A stretch of 34,432 nucleotides of DNA, taken from an uncultured Aureispira sp. Its GTDB lineage: Bacteria; Bacteroidota; Bacteroidia; Chitinophagales; Saprospiraceae. The notes below the pieces were generated by a model, which saw nothing but the letters and a program-made list of their open reading frames with translations, had not been told where the DNA came from and made no database searches. Shown here piece after piece: positions 9,213 to 18,131 of the stretch; position 1 is the stretch's first letter; the number at the start of each line of letters is the position of its first letter. The position numbers and the translations under genes are program-made. The stretch lies in NCBI GenBank assembly GCA_905480075.1, contig CAJQOX010000082.1:1-34432 (forward strand), read 5' to 3'.

Positions 9213-11573
9213 ATGAACTTCACGATCAGATTGAAGTGTTTCATAAACACTTCCCTATGGCTAAGCCTTGCCCTTATTTTATTAAATTCCATTACTGTAA
9301 CTGCACAACAACAAGCTGATAATCCCCTGCTGCGTCTTCAGACAAATTCATCAATATTCTTCGGATCAGGTAGCGCTGAACTCAGCGAATCAGCTCTTAA
9401 AACCTTAGATGACTTTTTATTAAAATACAATGATTCTCTACCATCAGAAGTACATCTGCAGGCTTTTACAGATGACAAAGGAAAAAAAGAAGCCAATAAA
9501 GCCCTGGCAGAAAAACGGGCGACAGCTGTTAAAAACTACTTAAATCAACAAGAGCTTTCTTCAGAAATGATAAAAATAAAAGCCTGTAGTCAGCTTCAAT
9601 TAGTACCTGGTGCAAACATAGAAGAACAACGCCGGCAAAACCGGCGTGTAGCCTTAGAATTATGGTCTGAAACTGCTGCGGAAGATCTGACCACCACTAA
9701 AAAATACTGTGCAGCCAAACAAAAAAACCTGAAAGATTTCTTTAAAGAACAACAGAAAAAAGCCAATCAGACATTTGTGTTCAATGCACAAAAAGGAAGT
9801 TTGATTAAGGGCATCAAGGGAACGGTTGTTCAAATACCTCCTGATTGTTTTGTAGATTCTTCAGGTATTCCCGCAACAGGTAAGATAGAACTTACCCTGC
9901 GCGAGGCCTATGATGCCAAAGACCTGATACTTCAGAATCTTAGCACTACGGCCGGTGATAAATTGCTCGAAACCGGAGGAACGATCTTTTTGGCTGCAAA
10001 GACTGAAAACGGTCAGGAACTCAGTATTGCTGATGATAAAATAATCACTGCTTCGATGTCTGCCAAAGAGGCTTCACTGCCTGAAATGCAGACCTTTGAA
10101 GGAGAGGTTGATTCAGCAGGTAATGTAGGATGGACAGCCACTCAGCAGTCAGTCCGTTCTGTAAGCCTTCTCGATAATTTTAATAAATATGGTTTTAATA
10201 ATTATAGCCAAAGCCACATAGATAAAGATATCGCCTTACTGAAAAAAACACCGGAATTCCACTTAAAACTTCCTAAAGAAATGAAAAAACAAGTCTTCAG
10301 ATCGAGAGAACCAAGGCGGCCCAAATTAAGGTCATACTCCAGGCCACAGAAAAATGATTTGAAAAACAAATACGCCAAAAGAAAGAACGAAACTTCAATA
10401 GAATATGGAAGTAGAATTAATAAAAAATATTACAGTCAATTAAAAAAATATAATAAACACCGCAGAAGCAACCGCCTGAAATATGCAGACTATAAAAGAG
10501 ACAGCTCTGATTTCGAAAGAGCTTTGGCTAAACACCTGAAAGAAAAAGATGCCTATGCTGTTTACAATAATCAAATGCGAAAAACACTTGAGGAAATGGC
10601 TGAAAATTTACTGAATTTCAGAATGAATGAATATCCGAAAACCTATAGAAATGTAGCTGACTTTTATATAAATTCCACCAGAAAAAATGAACAGATGAAA
10701 GGCAGGATGAAACAGATAGAAAATGAAGTTACAAACTATTGTGAAGCAGGAAATGACATGAATGATTTTTTAGTGAAATTGCAAAATTCAGCCTTCAAAG
10801 TTATCGATAAAAATAATATCAGAAAATTAAGGAATGTCCGGAAAAATTATGACAAAATTCCCTTCTACAGAAAATTCCATAAAAATTCCGGCAACAGCAA
10901 CAGCTATCTTTCCACAAAACTCAGAAGACATAAACATTACATTAAAAATTTAACTGAGAGAGTTCCTGCAGATGCAAATATAAGCCCCTACCAATTGCGT
11001 CAGATAAGAATATGGAGAGAAAGGGTGGATGAATACTATAATTTTAAATGGATGCTAAGAATCAAGCAGGAAATACTCGGGGATATGGCCAAAAACCAGA
11101 ATATCATGGATCAGTTTATGGAACAGGAAAAAATTGTCTGTCAGACTCAAAAGAATTACCTGGCTACTAAAAATTCAATGAACCTGATAAAACCAAAAGA
11201 CATGGCTGAAGTCTATAATAATGCCATGCAGATAAGAAATATGGGCTGGATAAATTGCGATCGTTTTTATCGAAGCACAAGACCTAAACAAAATCTGGAA
11301 ATCCTTACGAACAAAACAAGAAATACCGTTATGTTCCTTGTTTTTGAAGATATTAATTCCGTTATGCGTGCCGGGGTGAACAATTCAAATGAGGGTTTTA
11401 TCGCAAAAAATATCCCTTCCAATCAATTTGTAAAATTAATTGGATTCAGAATAACAAAGAGCGGTGCAGAAATGTTCGTTCAGGAAGGCAGGGTTGCTCA
11501 ACTAAACAGGACAAAACCTGTTTTCGAGAAAAAAACACTGCAGGAAATAGAAAATGTGATGGCTGCGATTTAG
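9213..11573 (+). CDS. OmpA-type envelope protein with ZU5-like domain and GWINCD C-terminal domain (copy 1)
   Basis: A 786-residue exported protein: signal peptide (about 1-32, ending TVTAQ), OmpA-like peptidoglycan-binding domain at about 45-150 (AFTDDKGKKEANKALAEKRA, closing RQNRRVALEL), then a beta domain at about 185-310 (GTVVQIPPDCF, KLLETGGTIFLAA) resembling the ZU5-like modules of Bacteroidota surface proteins. A very basic, Tyr/Lys/Arg-rich helical region follows at about 345-650, and a C-terminal domain begins at MGWINCDRF. An OmpA domain at the N-terminus, rather than the usual C-terminus, is unusual. The whole architecture recurs in the minus-strand gene at 21181-23652, so the two are paralogs. 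As last gene of the sigma/anti-sigma operon it is a candidate envelope structural or stress-sensing component. A strong terminator follows. Confidence 0.85.
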   Translation: MNFTIRLKCFINTSLWLSLALILLNSITVTAQQQADNPLLRLQTNSSIFFGSGSAELSESALKTLDDFLLKYNDSLPSEVHLQAFTDDKGKKEANKALAEKRATAVKNYLNQQELSSEMIKIKACSQLQLVPGANIEEQRRQNRRVALELWSETAAEDLTTTKKYCAAKQKNLKDFFKEQQKKANQTFVFNAQKGSLIKGIKGTVVQIPPDCFVDSSGIPATGKIELTLREAYDAKDLILQNLSTTAGDKLLETGGTIFLAAKTENGQELSIADDKIITASMSAKEASLPEMQTFEGEVDSAGNVGWTATQQSVRSVSLLDNFNKYGFNNYSQSHIDKDIALLKKTPEFHLKLPKEMKKQVFRSREPRRPKLRSYSRPQKNDLKNKYAKRKNETSIEYGSRINKKYYSQLKKYNKHRRSNRLKYADYKRDSSDFERALAKHLKEKDAYAVYNNQMRKTLEEMAENLLNFRMNEYPKTYRNVADFYINSTRKNEQMKGRMKQIENEVTNYCEAGNDMNDFLVKLQNSAFKVIDKNNIRKLRNVRKNYDKIPFYRKFHKNSGNSNSYLSTKLRRHKHYIKNLTERVPADANISPYQLRQIRIWRERVDEYYNFKWMLRIKQEILGDMAKNQNIMDQFMEQEKIVCQTQKNYLATKNSMNLIKPKDMAEVYNNAMQIRNMGWINCDRFYRSTRPKQNLEILTNKTRNTVMFLVFEDINSVMRAGVNNSNEGFIAKNIPSNQFVKLIGFRITKSGAEMFVQEGRVAQLNRTKPVFEKKTLQEIENVMAAI

Positions 11574-11600
11574 GCTTTTGAAACATTCATCTTACAATCA

Positions 11601-11638
11601 GGAAGTACAGCAATGTGACGGCTATACTTCCTTTTTTT
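11601..11638 (+). terminator. Rho-independent terminator of the sigma/anti-sigma/OmpA operon
   Basis: Arms ggaagtacagc (11601-11611) and gctatacttcc (11621-11631) pair over 11 positions with one C-A mismatch, around a 9-nt loop. They are followed at once by seven T residues (11632-11638). The structure lies 27 nt after the TAG stop of the OmpA-type gene. This is the clearest intrinsic terminator in the window. Confidence 0.88.
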
Positions 11639-11758
11639 CTGAATACAGAACCTCAATACAATCAACTTTTAATATTTTTTTTTGGGAAAAACTATCTAAA
11701 AAATATAATATATAAAACATAATACATCATTTAGCATGGGAATAAACTTTATTTGTTA

Positions 11759-11789
11759 TTTGACTCAAGCCGGCAATCCATTATTTTAG
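11759..11789 (+). promoter_or_regulatory. Candidate housekeeping promoter of the M43 protease gene
   Basis: TTTG at 11759-11762, a 19-bp spacer, then TATTTTAG at 11782-11789. This matches the Bacteroidota -33 TTTG / -7 TAnnTTTG consensus at seven of eight -7 positions with correct spacing. It predicts transcription starting about 40 nt before the ATG at 11834. Confidence 0.5.
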
Positions 11790-11833
11790 TAAGAATAATA
11801 TGACTATTTTCTCAACTTACTAATTTTTAAATT

Positions 11834-14071
11834 ATGAAAGGGCATTTAAATAAGGTTTTCGTTCTGCTGATATTTCTTTTCCTGAGACACATTTCTTTGG
11901 CTCAGACAATTAATAATCATTCACAATGTGGCATCAACCACGATGATGCACTGCAGATTAAAAACAGAATGCTGGAAAACAGACGAAATAAAGATGAATT
12001 GATGCTCAGGCTGAACAACAGTCGCAGTCGGTCAAACAATATAGTTTATGTTCCAATACAATTTCATATAGTAAATAAAAACGACGGCACGGGTGGAGAA
12101 AAAGTGCAGGATGTTTTAGATAATTTATGTAAGATAAACGACGATTTTGCCTTTCTCGACATTCAGTTTTATCTGGCAGGACCAATCAACTTCATCGATC
12201 TCGATTTGTTGTACACCAATGATTTTAACGGCATGGCAAATTACTTTATGGAAATGTATAAACGACCAACCGGGATAAACATTTTTATTGGAGACGAGAT
12301 CCTTTCATCAGGAGGAGGAACAATTCTGGGTTATTTCAGCCCGGGTCTTGATGCTATTTATGCTATAAGAAGTTCAGTTCATGGCAATTCATTAACACTG
12401 ACTCATGAATTGGGGCATTTCCTTTCGCTGCCTCATACTTTCAGCGGCTGGGAACAAATGGATTATGCTGCTATTACAGCAAATGCCAACGGATGTACCC
12501 CTTCAGTCCTGCCAAATGGTGACTTGGTTGAAAATATTGACAGAACCGCAGGCCTCGATAATTGTGAAGCAGCAGGAGATGGCTTTTGTGACACAGAACC
12601 CAATTATCTTTTTGGATTTTACAGGGCTGCATATAATAAAGGCCCCGACTTTTGCGAACATGCCTCCGCTGCAATTGACCCGAACGGAAAACTTTTTCGC
12701 CCGGATCTGATTGATTTAAATCCGCAAAGTTTTAAGATGAGCAACGACAACTCAGCAATTACAGAACTGAATATAAAAAACAATTTTACAGGAAATTATT
12801 TTCCACCTAAAACCTTATTGGATTTAAAAACAATAGTGACTCCCTCAGGTGCAAATACTACAGATATGTGGCAGGGATTATTGGGCGATTCTGACAGTAC
12901 GGATTATACGATCGGGGCCTCCGGTGGAACTGCCAATATTATAGGCGGGAGTCAATACAAAATACAAGCCGGATATATCAATACAGGTGAACATTATATT
13001 TCAATCAATGTTACATCAGGCAATCCGGATATTTCCTTCAATAACATCTCTACAGAATTTACAGTTACTTCAACACAGCATCATACACAACTCAACAGCC
13101 TGGAAATAAATAATAACTCAGCAACTATTATTCCTGCCGGATCAGCAATTACAATAAAAGAAATATTGAATCACAACATCTCCGGACAGATCTCTTCAGA
13201 ATCCTGGACCTATACTATCCTGAATGATATAGCTGCAGGAAGTTCAATTACGGTCAATCCTTCTATTCAAAAATCCAGCCTTGCTGATGCAGTATGGCAG
13301 ATAGAAACCACTGCCCCCTATCAGACGGTTACACAAACCACTTCAGATAACATAATGAGTTATTATGATGACAATTGTCAAAACACATTCTCTGCACAAC
13401 AAGGCGAGGCTATGGAATTGGATATAGCAGCAAGAAGCCTGACCAATTTATACCCTGCTCCTACCTCTATTATAATAACTACACCCGCTAGCGGAATCAG
13501 TCCTGCCACAGGAACTGTAATAAACGGAGATAATGTAAACTTTAGCTGGAATTCAGTGTCAGGCGCTACCCTCTACCATATAAACGTTTATGAAGTGAAT
13601 TTTTTCAACCTTCCTGTTACCAATGGTGAACATTACGATTTCATGTCTGACATCAACAACTATACGGCAACTCTTAATGTAACAAAACGTTATGCATGGA
13701 CAGTAACTCCACTGAATGATCTTAGCTTTTGTTCGCCCTTAACAAAATCAGACCCTCTGTTTTTCGAAACTCAGATGAATACCTCTGTAAGCAAGGAAAA
13801 AACGATAACTTCAGAGACTAAAATATTCCCGAACCCTTTACAAAAACAGGACTATCTTAGCCTGGAAATTACATCCGGAAAGTCAGAACAAATAAGCATA
13901 TCAATGGTCAACGCATTAGGGCAACCTGTAATAGCAAGCCGTAGAACTGAACTGCAAAAAGGAGTAAATATTTATCAGCTCAATACTGAATCGCTTAATG
14001 CAGGAATGTATTTAATTAACATAGAAACATCAAGAGGTATTCAAAACCATAAATTAATTATTGAAAAATAA
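11834..14071 (+). CDS. Secreted M43 (pappalysin/cytophagalysin-type) zinc metalloprotease with T9SS sorting domain
   Basis: A 745-residue exported protease. Signal peptide residues 1-23 (ending HISLAQ). The zinc site is THELGHFLSLPHTF: ligands H191, H195 and H201, catalytic E192. The family Gly at position 8 of HExxHxxGxxH is Ser here (S198). The Met-turn is NIMSYYDDNC with M508. M43 enzymes usually have a far shorter spacing between zinc motif and Met-turn; here about 300 residues intervene, including a Ser/Thr/Gly-rich beta domain at roughly 275-490. Residues about 550-640 form a fibronectin-like beta domain, and the last 80 residues are a type A T9SS sorting domain (KIFPNPL..., LNAGMYLINIET). 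The protein should therefore be exported by Sec, moved across the outer membrane by T9SS and anchored or released. It is transcribed alone. Confidence 0.9.
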   Translation: MKGHLNKVFVLLIFLFLRHISLAQTINNHSQCGINHDDALQIKNRMLENRRNKDELMLRLNNSRSRSNNIVYVPIQFHIVNKNDGTGGEKVQDVLDNLCKINDDFAFLDIQFYLAGPINFIDLDLLYTNDFNGMANYFMEMYKRPTGINIFIGDEILSSGGGTILGYFSPGLDAIYAIRSSVHGNSLTLTHELGHFLSLPHTFSGWEQMDYAAITANANGCTPSVLPNGDLVENIDRTAGLDNCEAAGDGFCDTEPNYLFGFYRAAYNKGPDFCEHASAAIDPNGKLFRPDLIDLNPQSFKMSNDNSAITELNIKNNFTGNYFPPKTLLDLKTIVTPSGANTTDMWQGLLGDSDSTDYTIGASGGTANIIGGSQYKIQAGYINTGEHYISINVTSGNPDISFNNISTEFTVTSTQHHTQLNSLEINNNSATIIPAGSAITIKEILNHNISGQISSESWTYTILNDIAAGSSITVNPSIQKSSLADAVWQIETTAPYQTVTQTTSDNIMSYYDDNCQNTFSAQQGEAMELDIAARSLTNLYPAPTSIIITTPASGISPATGTVINGDNVNFSWNSVSGATLYHINVYEVNFFNLPVTNGEHYDFMSDINNYTATLNVTKRYAWTVTPLNDLSFCSPLTKSDPLFFETQMNTSVSKEKTITSETKIFPNPLQKQDYLSLEITSGKSEQISISMVNALGQPVIASRRTELQKGVNIYQLNTESLNAGMYLINIETSRGIQNHKLIIEK

Positions 14072-14094
14072 AAGCAGGTTACATTTCTCTTTCT

Positions 14095-14161
14095 GAACAT
14101 AAGCTGTGATAAATATAGCAATACACCAAAATTGTTTTCTCTTTTAATACAGCTTATGTTC
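14095..14161. terminator. Perfect 13-bp inverted repeat between convergent genes, possible bidirectional terminator
   Basis: GAACATAAGCTGT (14095-14107) and its exact reverse complement ACAGCTTATGTTC (14149-14161) flank 41 bp. The left arm lies 24 nt after the protease stop and the right arm overlaps the last codons and stop of the convergent VWA gene (stop at 14154-14156). The loop contains T-rich stretches but no T run abuts either arm, so termination is plausible and not certain. Confidence 0.4.
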
Positions 14162-15287
14162 TCTTAATTTTGTACAATATAAAACGCCCGTCTTTTAACA
14201 TATACTCATTACCTCCAAGGTTAATAATTTCCCCTTCCTTTATCTCAAGAAGCATATCGTCAATGTCTTCCTCTATAGTATGAATAGACCCCTTGGTTTT
14301 CAAAGCAAGATTCAGGTATTCTGTATTTATCACCCTGCTTACTCCGCAAATAATGATCCTGACAGGTTTTTCAAGTTTTTCAATCAACGCTACATCTCTC
14401 ATATTTGCCAGGTTATCCGCTACAAGAATAAAGTTTTCACTTTCCTTAAATTTGTCCTGTGCAAACAATAGAGCTTCTATATCATTTTCTGGAATATCTC
14501 CGCCAAAACCATTTTCAATAGTAGTTACTGCTGTCTGAAGCACACTGTCCAATTCATTTTCTTCAGTATAATATATTCCTCCTGTCTTTCCAATCTTCTT
14601 TTCTGCATCGGCTTTAGTATTGCCGTCATTAAAAAACACAAAGGCGTCCACTTCCTCTTTACTTTTGTTGATCGTGAGGTTATACCATAATAATAACTCC
14701 CCGATATAAGGTGACATAGACCCGGTAAAATCCCCTACCACTGTCATGTCCTTCCAATCATTCCTTTTCATAATTTTCAGAATTAAAGAATCTTTTACAG
14801 GAGTGTATCCTTTAATAATATTTAAAAGATATTCTCTTTCATATTTTGCGGAAGTATAGTCAGGCCGGCATACGATTTCAAAGCCGTGATAATAATGATA
14901 ATAATCCGATTTTGTTGCCCCCGTCTGATAGACCAAAGTCCATTCAATGAAGGGGTTGTCAAAAAGTTCGGGGGCAAGCAAAAACAAAGAGGCAAGTCTT
15001 TTTTTATTCAGAAGCGTAAAGTCTTCCCCTTTAGGATAGTCGGTACATATCAACCTGACCTCTAAAACGGTTTTCCTCTTCAGTGGATTGGATGGAGAAG
15101 AATTGATTATTTTCCAGGAACCGTAGGGCATCCTGATAAGCGTCGAGTTTTCTCCTGCTTTTTTGTAGTTGAATTTTTCTGTATATACAGTATCAAATTC
15201 TATGGGGAAGGAAATACTTTGTGCATTGGAAAAAAATGGGCCACAACAAAAAATCAACAGAAGGCAAAAGTTAAAGAAGTTTTTCAA
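14154..15287 (-). CDS. Secreted VWA-domain protein
   Basis: A 377-residue protein with a signal peptide (about 1-23, cleavage after SNAQ) and a C-terminal von Willebrand factor A-like domain at about 180-350. The MIDAS sequence VVGDFTGSMSPYIG gives D186-x-T188-x-S190; later conserved blocks are FVFFNDGNTKAD, GGDIPENDIEALLFA (likely the third metal-site loop) and NFILVADNLANMRDV. This pattern matches a recurring but functionally uncharacterised group of Bacteroidota VWA proteins. Residues 24-175 match nothing I recognise. The only usable start is TTG at 15287-15285: the upstream frame reaches a stop within 21 nt and the nearby ATG is out of frame. It is convergent with the protease gene and divergent from the endonuclease gene. 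Confidence 0.8.
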   Translation of the reverse strand: MKNFFNFCLLLIFCCGPFFSNAQSISFPIEFDTVYTEKFNYKKAGENSTLIRMPYGSWKIINSSPSNPLKRKTVLEVRLICTDYPKGEDFTLLNKKRLASLFLLAPELFDNPFIEWTLVYQTGATKSDYYHYYHGFEIVCRPDYTSAKYEREYLLNIIKGYTPVKDSLILKIMKRNDWKDMTVVGDFTGSMSPYIGELLLWYNLTINKSKEEVDAFVFFNDGNTKADAEKKIGKTGGIYYTEENELDSVLQTAVTTIENGFGGDIPENDIEALLFAQDKFKESENFILVADNLANMRDVALIEKLEKPVRIIICGVSRVINTEYLNLALKTKGSIHTIEEDIDDMLLEIKEGEIINLGGNEYMLKDGRFILYKIKRT

Positions 15288-15633
15288 AATATAATAAATT
15301 AAACATTAATAAACAAAGAGAATATCAAAAATGCAAAGTAGAACTGAATACCACTATTAAATTTCAATCAAATTAACTCTTAAATTTTAAAACAAAGCCT
15401 TATAGTTGTTTTTAACAAATAATTTGTATTTGCTTCATTAGAACATTTAATCCTTCTGAACTACAGACTGGTCATGAAAGTATCAATTTAAAAAGATAAA
15501 AGTTCATTCTACCTCTTCAAATAAGGATAACTTATTTAAGTTTATTATCTTGTGAGGTTACTATTCTGATTTAAAACACCTTTTTTCTGTTTTAGTTATT
15601 TTATCAGATTAACCATACAAAAAACCCTATTGA
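15288..15633. other. Divergent intergenic region with an inverted repeat
   Basis: This 346-bp AT-rich gap between the VWA gene (-) and the endonuclease gene (+) holds no credible ORF or RNA gene. It contains a perfect 7-bp inverted repeat AAATAAG-GATAA-CTTATTT (15519-15537), about 9 bp before TATCTTG (15546-15552), a near match to the TAnnTTTG -7 element. The repeat would lie near -33 of such a promoter, so it could be an operator. This is weak, single-site evidence. Confidence 0.3.
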
Positions 15634-17484
15634 ATGAAAAGCATTTATATACTTTTAATTTTATTATACATTACAGAAACAAAGGCTCAAATCACCGTTT
15701 ACTCCGAAAACTTTGATTCAGGTAGCGGCGGTTGGACATCGGTAGACATTGCTGATGCCACCGATCAGTGGACAGCAACTAATGGCTACATGCAAATCAA
15801 CGGCTTCGGAGGAAGTAGTGATGAAGATTGGCTCATCTCTCCTTCCGTTAACCTGAATAATCAGAATAATGAATATCTGATGTTTGATTATCAGGATGGA
15901 TTTAACGGCAATCTTATTGAATTATTTTATTCTGTAAATTATAACGGTGGAGGGTCGGTTTCAGATGTTCAGAATGCTACCTGGACGGCAATGCCCCTAA
16001 ACCTGCTCGACATAAACGGCACTTCCTGTTTCAGCTTCCTTTTTCAACGCAACCCGGCAATAGATATTTCCGGTATTAACGGAAGTTCAGTATATTTTGC
16101 CTTTAAATATACGGGGGCAACCTTCAATTCAAAACAGTACAGAATAGACAATTTCCATATTGAAGCAGATTACTATCAGGGTGTTCAATCCTATATCAAT
16201 AACGGCGGAAGCTGTGATTCCCTGAAATCAGAGATCTGTAAATTGCTGCAGCAAAACATTGAAGTACTTGCCTACAGCGATACTATATATGACACCTGGG
16301 ATGCCCTGCTGATAACCGATAAGAGAATGAACGATGCCGGAACGGCCGAAATAGTCTGGGATATGTTTACCGACAAGCCTGCTGCAACCGGAGAATTTGA
16401 ATTTGACCATTGCAGCGATCGCGACAATGGTTCCTGTTCAAATGTTGAGGGAAATTGCTATAACAGGGAACATACCTTTGCCCGTTCTTGGTGGGGCGGC
16501 ACAACGGTCTATCCTGACGATACGATCAACTTCGATTTGCATCATATTGCCCCTGCCGATAAGAATATGAACTATGCAAAATTCAACTACCCTCCGGGCA
16601 ATGTAAGCTCCGCAAATATCACCGGAAGTAATGGTTTTAAAGTCGGCACAAATTCTTCTTACCCTTGTTCTTCCATGCAATATTTTGAACCTATCGACGA
16701 GTACAAGGGAGACTATGCAAGAATGTTTCTTTTTGTTGCTACAAGATATGAAAATGAAATTGCTTCCTGGTATGGGTCCAATTCCAATGGTGATTGTGCC
16801 CTCACAGGTGCTGCCTACCCGGGATATGCCGCCTGGATGATAGATGTCCTCCTCGAATGGCATGCCAATGATGGAGTAAGTCAGAAGGAAATTGACAGAA
16901 ATAATGCAGTATATGCCATTCAGGGAAACAGAAATCCTTTCATCGACAATCCGCAGTGGGTAGGTTTCATATGGGGTGATACTGCCGGAAACAACTGTTC
17001 TCAATTGGCAAATGCCTGTGTTGACACTTCTCTGAATCAGAACGGTGTTACCCTCACAAGCAATGAAGCCGCTGCAAGCTATCAATGGCTGGATTGTGAT
17101 AATGGTTTCACTCCTATAAATGGTGAGAACAGTCAATCTTTTACAGCCACAGCAAATGGTAATTTTGCTGTCGAAATTACATTGAATGGTTGTGTCGATA
17201 CTTCTTCCTGCATTGCTATATCTGTATTGTCTTTGACAGAAAACAAAAATGAAGGAATTACAGTTTATCCTGTTCCAGCAAAGGATATCATCAGGATTGA
17301 TTTGATGGATGAATTAATTGATGGGGAGATTAAACTTTTCAATATGACCGGTCAGTGCTTATTTACTGATATATTAAGGGGTTTACATACTACTGTAAAT
17401 ATCCGTAATTTCCCGAATGGAATCTATAAGCTTGCTATTATTCAGGACAGTAAAAGACATAACTTTATTATTGTAAAAAATTAA
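15634..17484 (+). CDS. Secreted endonuclease I family nuclease with T9SS sorting domain
   Basis: A 616-residue exported nuclease. Signal peptide 1-18 (ending ETKAQ). Residues about 20-180 form a jelly-roll 'choice-of-anchor J'-type domain (YSENFDSGSGGWTSV, DWLISPSVNL). Residues about 190-455 are the endonuclease I catalytic domain, with the conserved blocks CYNREHTFARSWWG (H280) and DLHHIAPADKNMNYAKFNYP (H303, H304 and the following Asn residues), which are the metal-binding beta-beta-alpha signature. Residues about 465-535 are an Ig-like domain, and the last 75 are a T9SS sorting domain (VYPVPAKD, FPNGIYKLAI). Endonuclease I enzymes cut DNA and RNA non-specifically; extracellular placement suggests nucleic-acid scavenging. 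It appears monocistronic, ending in a convergent gap with the lipoprotein gene. Confidence 0.92.
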   Translation: MKSIYILLILLYITETKAQITVYSENFDSGSGGWTSVDIADATDQWTATNGYMQINGFGGSSDEDWLISPSVNLNNQNNEYLMFDYQDGFNGNLIELFYSVNYNGGGSVSDVQNATWTAMPLNLLDINGTSCFSFLFQRNPAIDISGINGSSVYFAFKYTGATFNSKQYRIDNFHIEADYYQGVQSYINNGGSCDSLKSEICKLLQQNIEVLAYSDTIYDTWDALLITDKRMNDAGTAEIVWDMFTDKPAATGEFEFDHCSDRDNGSCSNVEGNCYNREHTFARSWWGGTTVYPDDTINFDLHHIAPADKNMNYAKFNYPPGNVSSANITGSNGFKVGTNSSYPCSSMQYFEPIDEYKGDYARMFLFVATRYENEIASWYGSNSNGDCALTGAAYPGYAAWMIDVLLEWHANDGVSQKEIDRNNAVYAIQGNRNPFIDNPQWVGFIWGDTAGNNCSQLANACVDTSLNQNGVTLTSNEAAASYQWLDCDNGFTPINGENSQSFTATANGNFAVEITLNGCVDTSSCIAISVLSLTENKNEGITVYPVPAKDIIRIDLMDELIDGEIKLFNMTGQCLFTDILRGLHTTVNIRNFPNGIYKLAIIQDSKRHNFIIVKN

Positions 17485-17532
17485 ACAGTTCAATATTGAA
17501 TTCTACCGCAATTCAAAGGCATGCCATGCTTT

Positions 17533-17580
17533 ATGTTGGAATTGAAAGGTCCGCAGAAGCCTATGTGGAATTTGAAAGGT
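17533..17580. repeat. Imperfect 30-bp-period direct repeat in a convergent gap
   Basis: ATGTTGGAATTGAAAGGT (17533-17550) recurs as ATGTGGAATTTGAAAGGT (17563-17580), the differences being one base each way. A perfect 12-bp palindrome TTCAATATTGAA lies just after the endonuclease stop (17489-17500). The 215-bp gap 17485-17699 holds no other feature I can support. Confidence 0.4.
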
Positions 17581-17699
17581 TTTTGAATACCGAAGGGAAA
17601 ACATAGAGGTAATAATTCAATATTTGCTTTGATTAATCACAATAATTATAAACTTTAAATACCTGGCAACATTATTAGAGTCAAATTTTAATTTATCTG

Positions 17700-18128
17700 T
17701 CATCCCTTTATTTTGTGGATGACAACATATTCCCCTACCCTGCTTTGCTGTTCACCATCCCCACAATTATCCCATTCCCCGTCACGGAATTCTACTTCTA
17801 CATTAATAGTTTGGATGAATCTATCTTTCTGTTTCTCTAAATAAGCATCAATATCTTCTGAACTTACTTTACTTTCACAGAACTTTATAAAATAATCCTG
17901 AATAGATCTTCTTAAATAATATTCATAGATATCTGAGGACTTTCCTGCCTTATTTACAAATTGTTTTTTTACCACTTCAGCGCTAATTAAAAAATGACCG
18001 TCTTCTGATTCCAGATCCATGGTTTTATTGGTATTTTTCATAGTACTAGACTCTTTATTTGATTGACAAGAAATGAATAAAAAGCTGATGAATAAGCAAA
18101 GGGAAAATATTATTTTAACAACATTCAT
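17700..18128 (-). CDS. Small lipoprotein of unknown function
   Basis: A 142-residue protein with a hydrophobic signal peptide and a lipobox ending FISC at C21, so it is probably a lipid-anchored envelope protein. The mature part is charged (a helical stretch around YYLRRSIQDYFIKFCESKVS, then an acidic beta-rich tail with a Cys). I do not recognise the family. It starts 3 nt after the stop of the upstream 360-residue gene, so the two are almost certainly co-transcribed and may work together. It has no in-window paralog. Confidence 0.75.
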   Translation of the reverse strand: MNVVKIIFSLCLFISFLFISCQSNKESSTMKNTNKTMDLESEDGHFLISAEVVKKQFVNKAGKSSDIYEYYLRRSIQDYFIKFCESKVSSEDIDAYLEKQKDRFIQTINVEVEFRDGEWDNCGDGEQQSRVGEYVVIHKIKG

Positions 18129-18131
18129 AGC

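Noticed and set aside
16438-17136. 232-codon open frame on the minus strand inside the endonuclease gene
   Set aside because: It is antisense to a well-supported catalytic and Ig-like region, gives a low-complexity Ile/Cys-rich protein without domains, and has no promoter context.
17533-17580. Short CRISPR-like or mobile repeat after the endonuclease gene
   Set aside because: Only two imperfect copies at a 30-bp period, no spacer pattern and no cas or transposase gene nearby.
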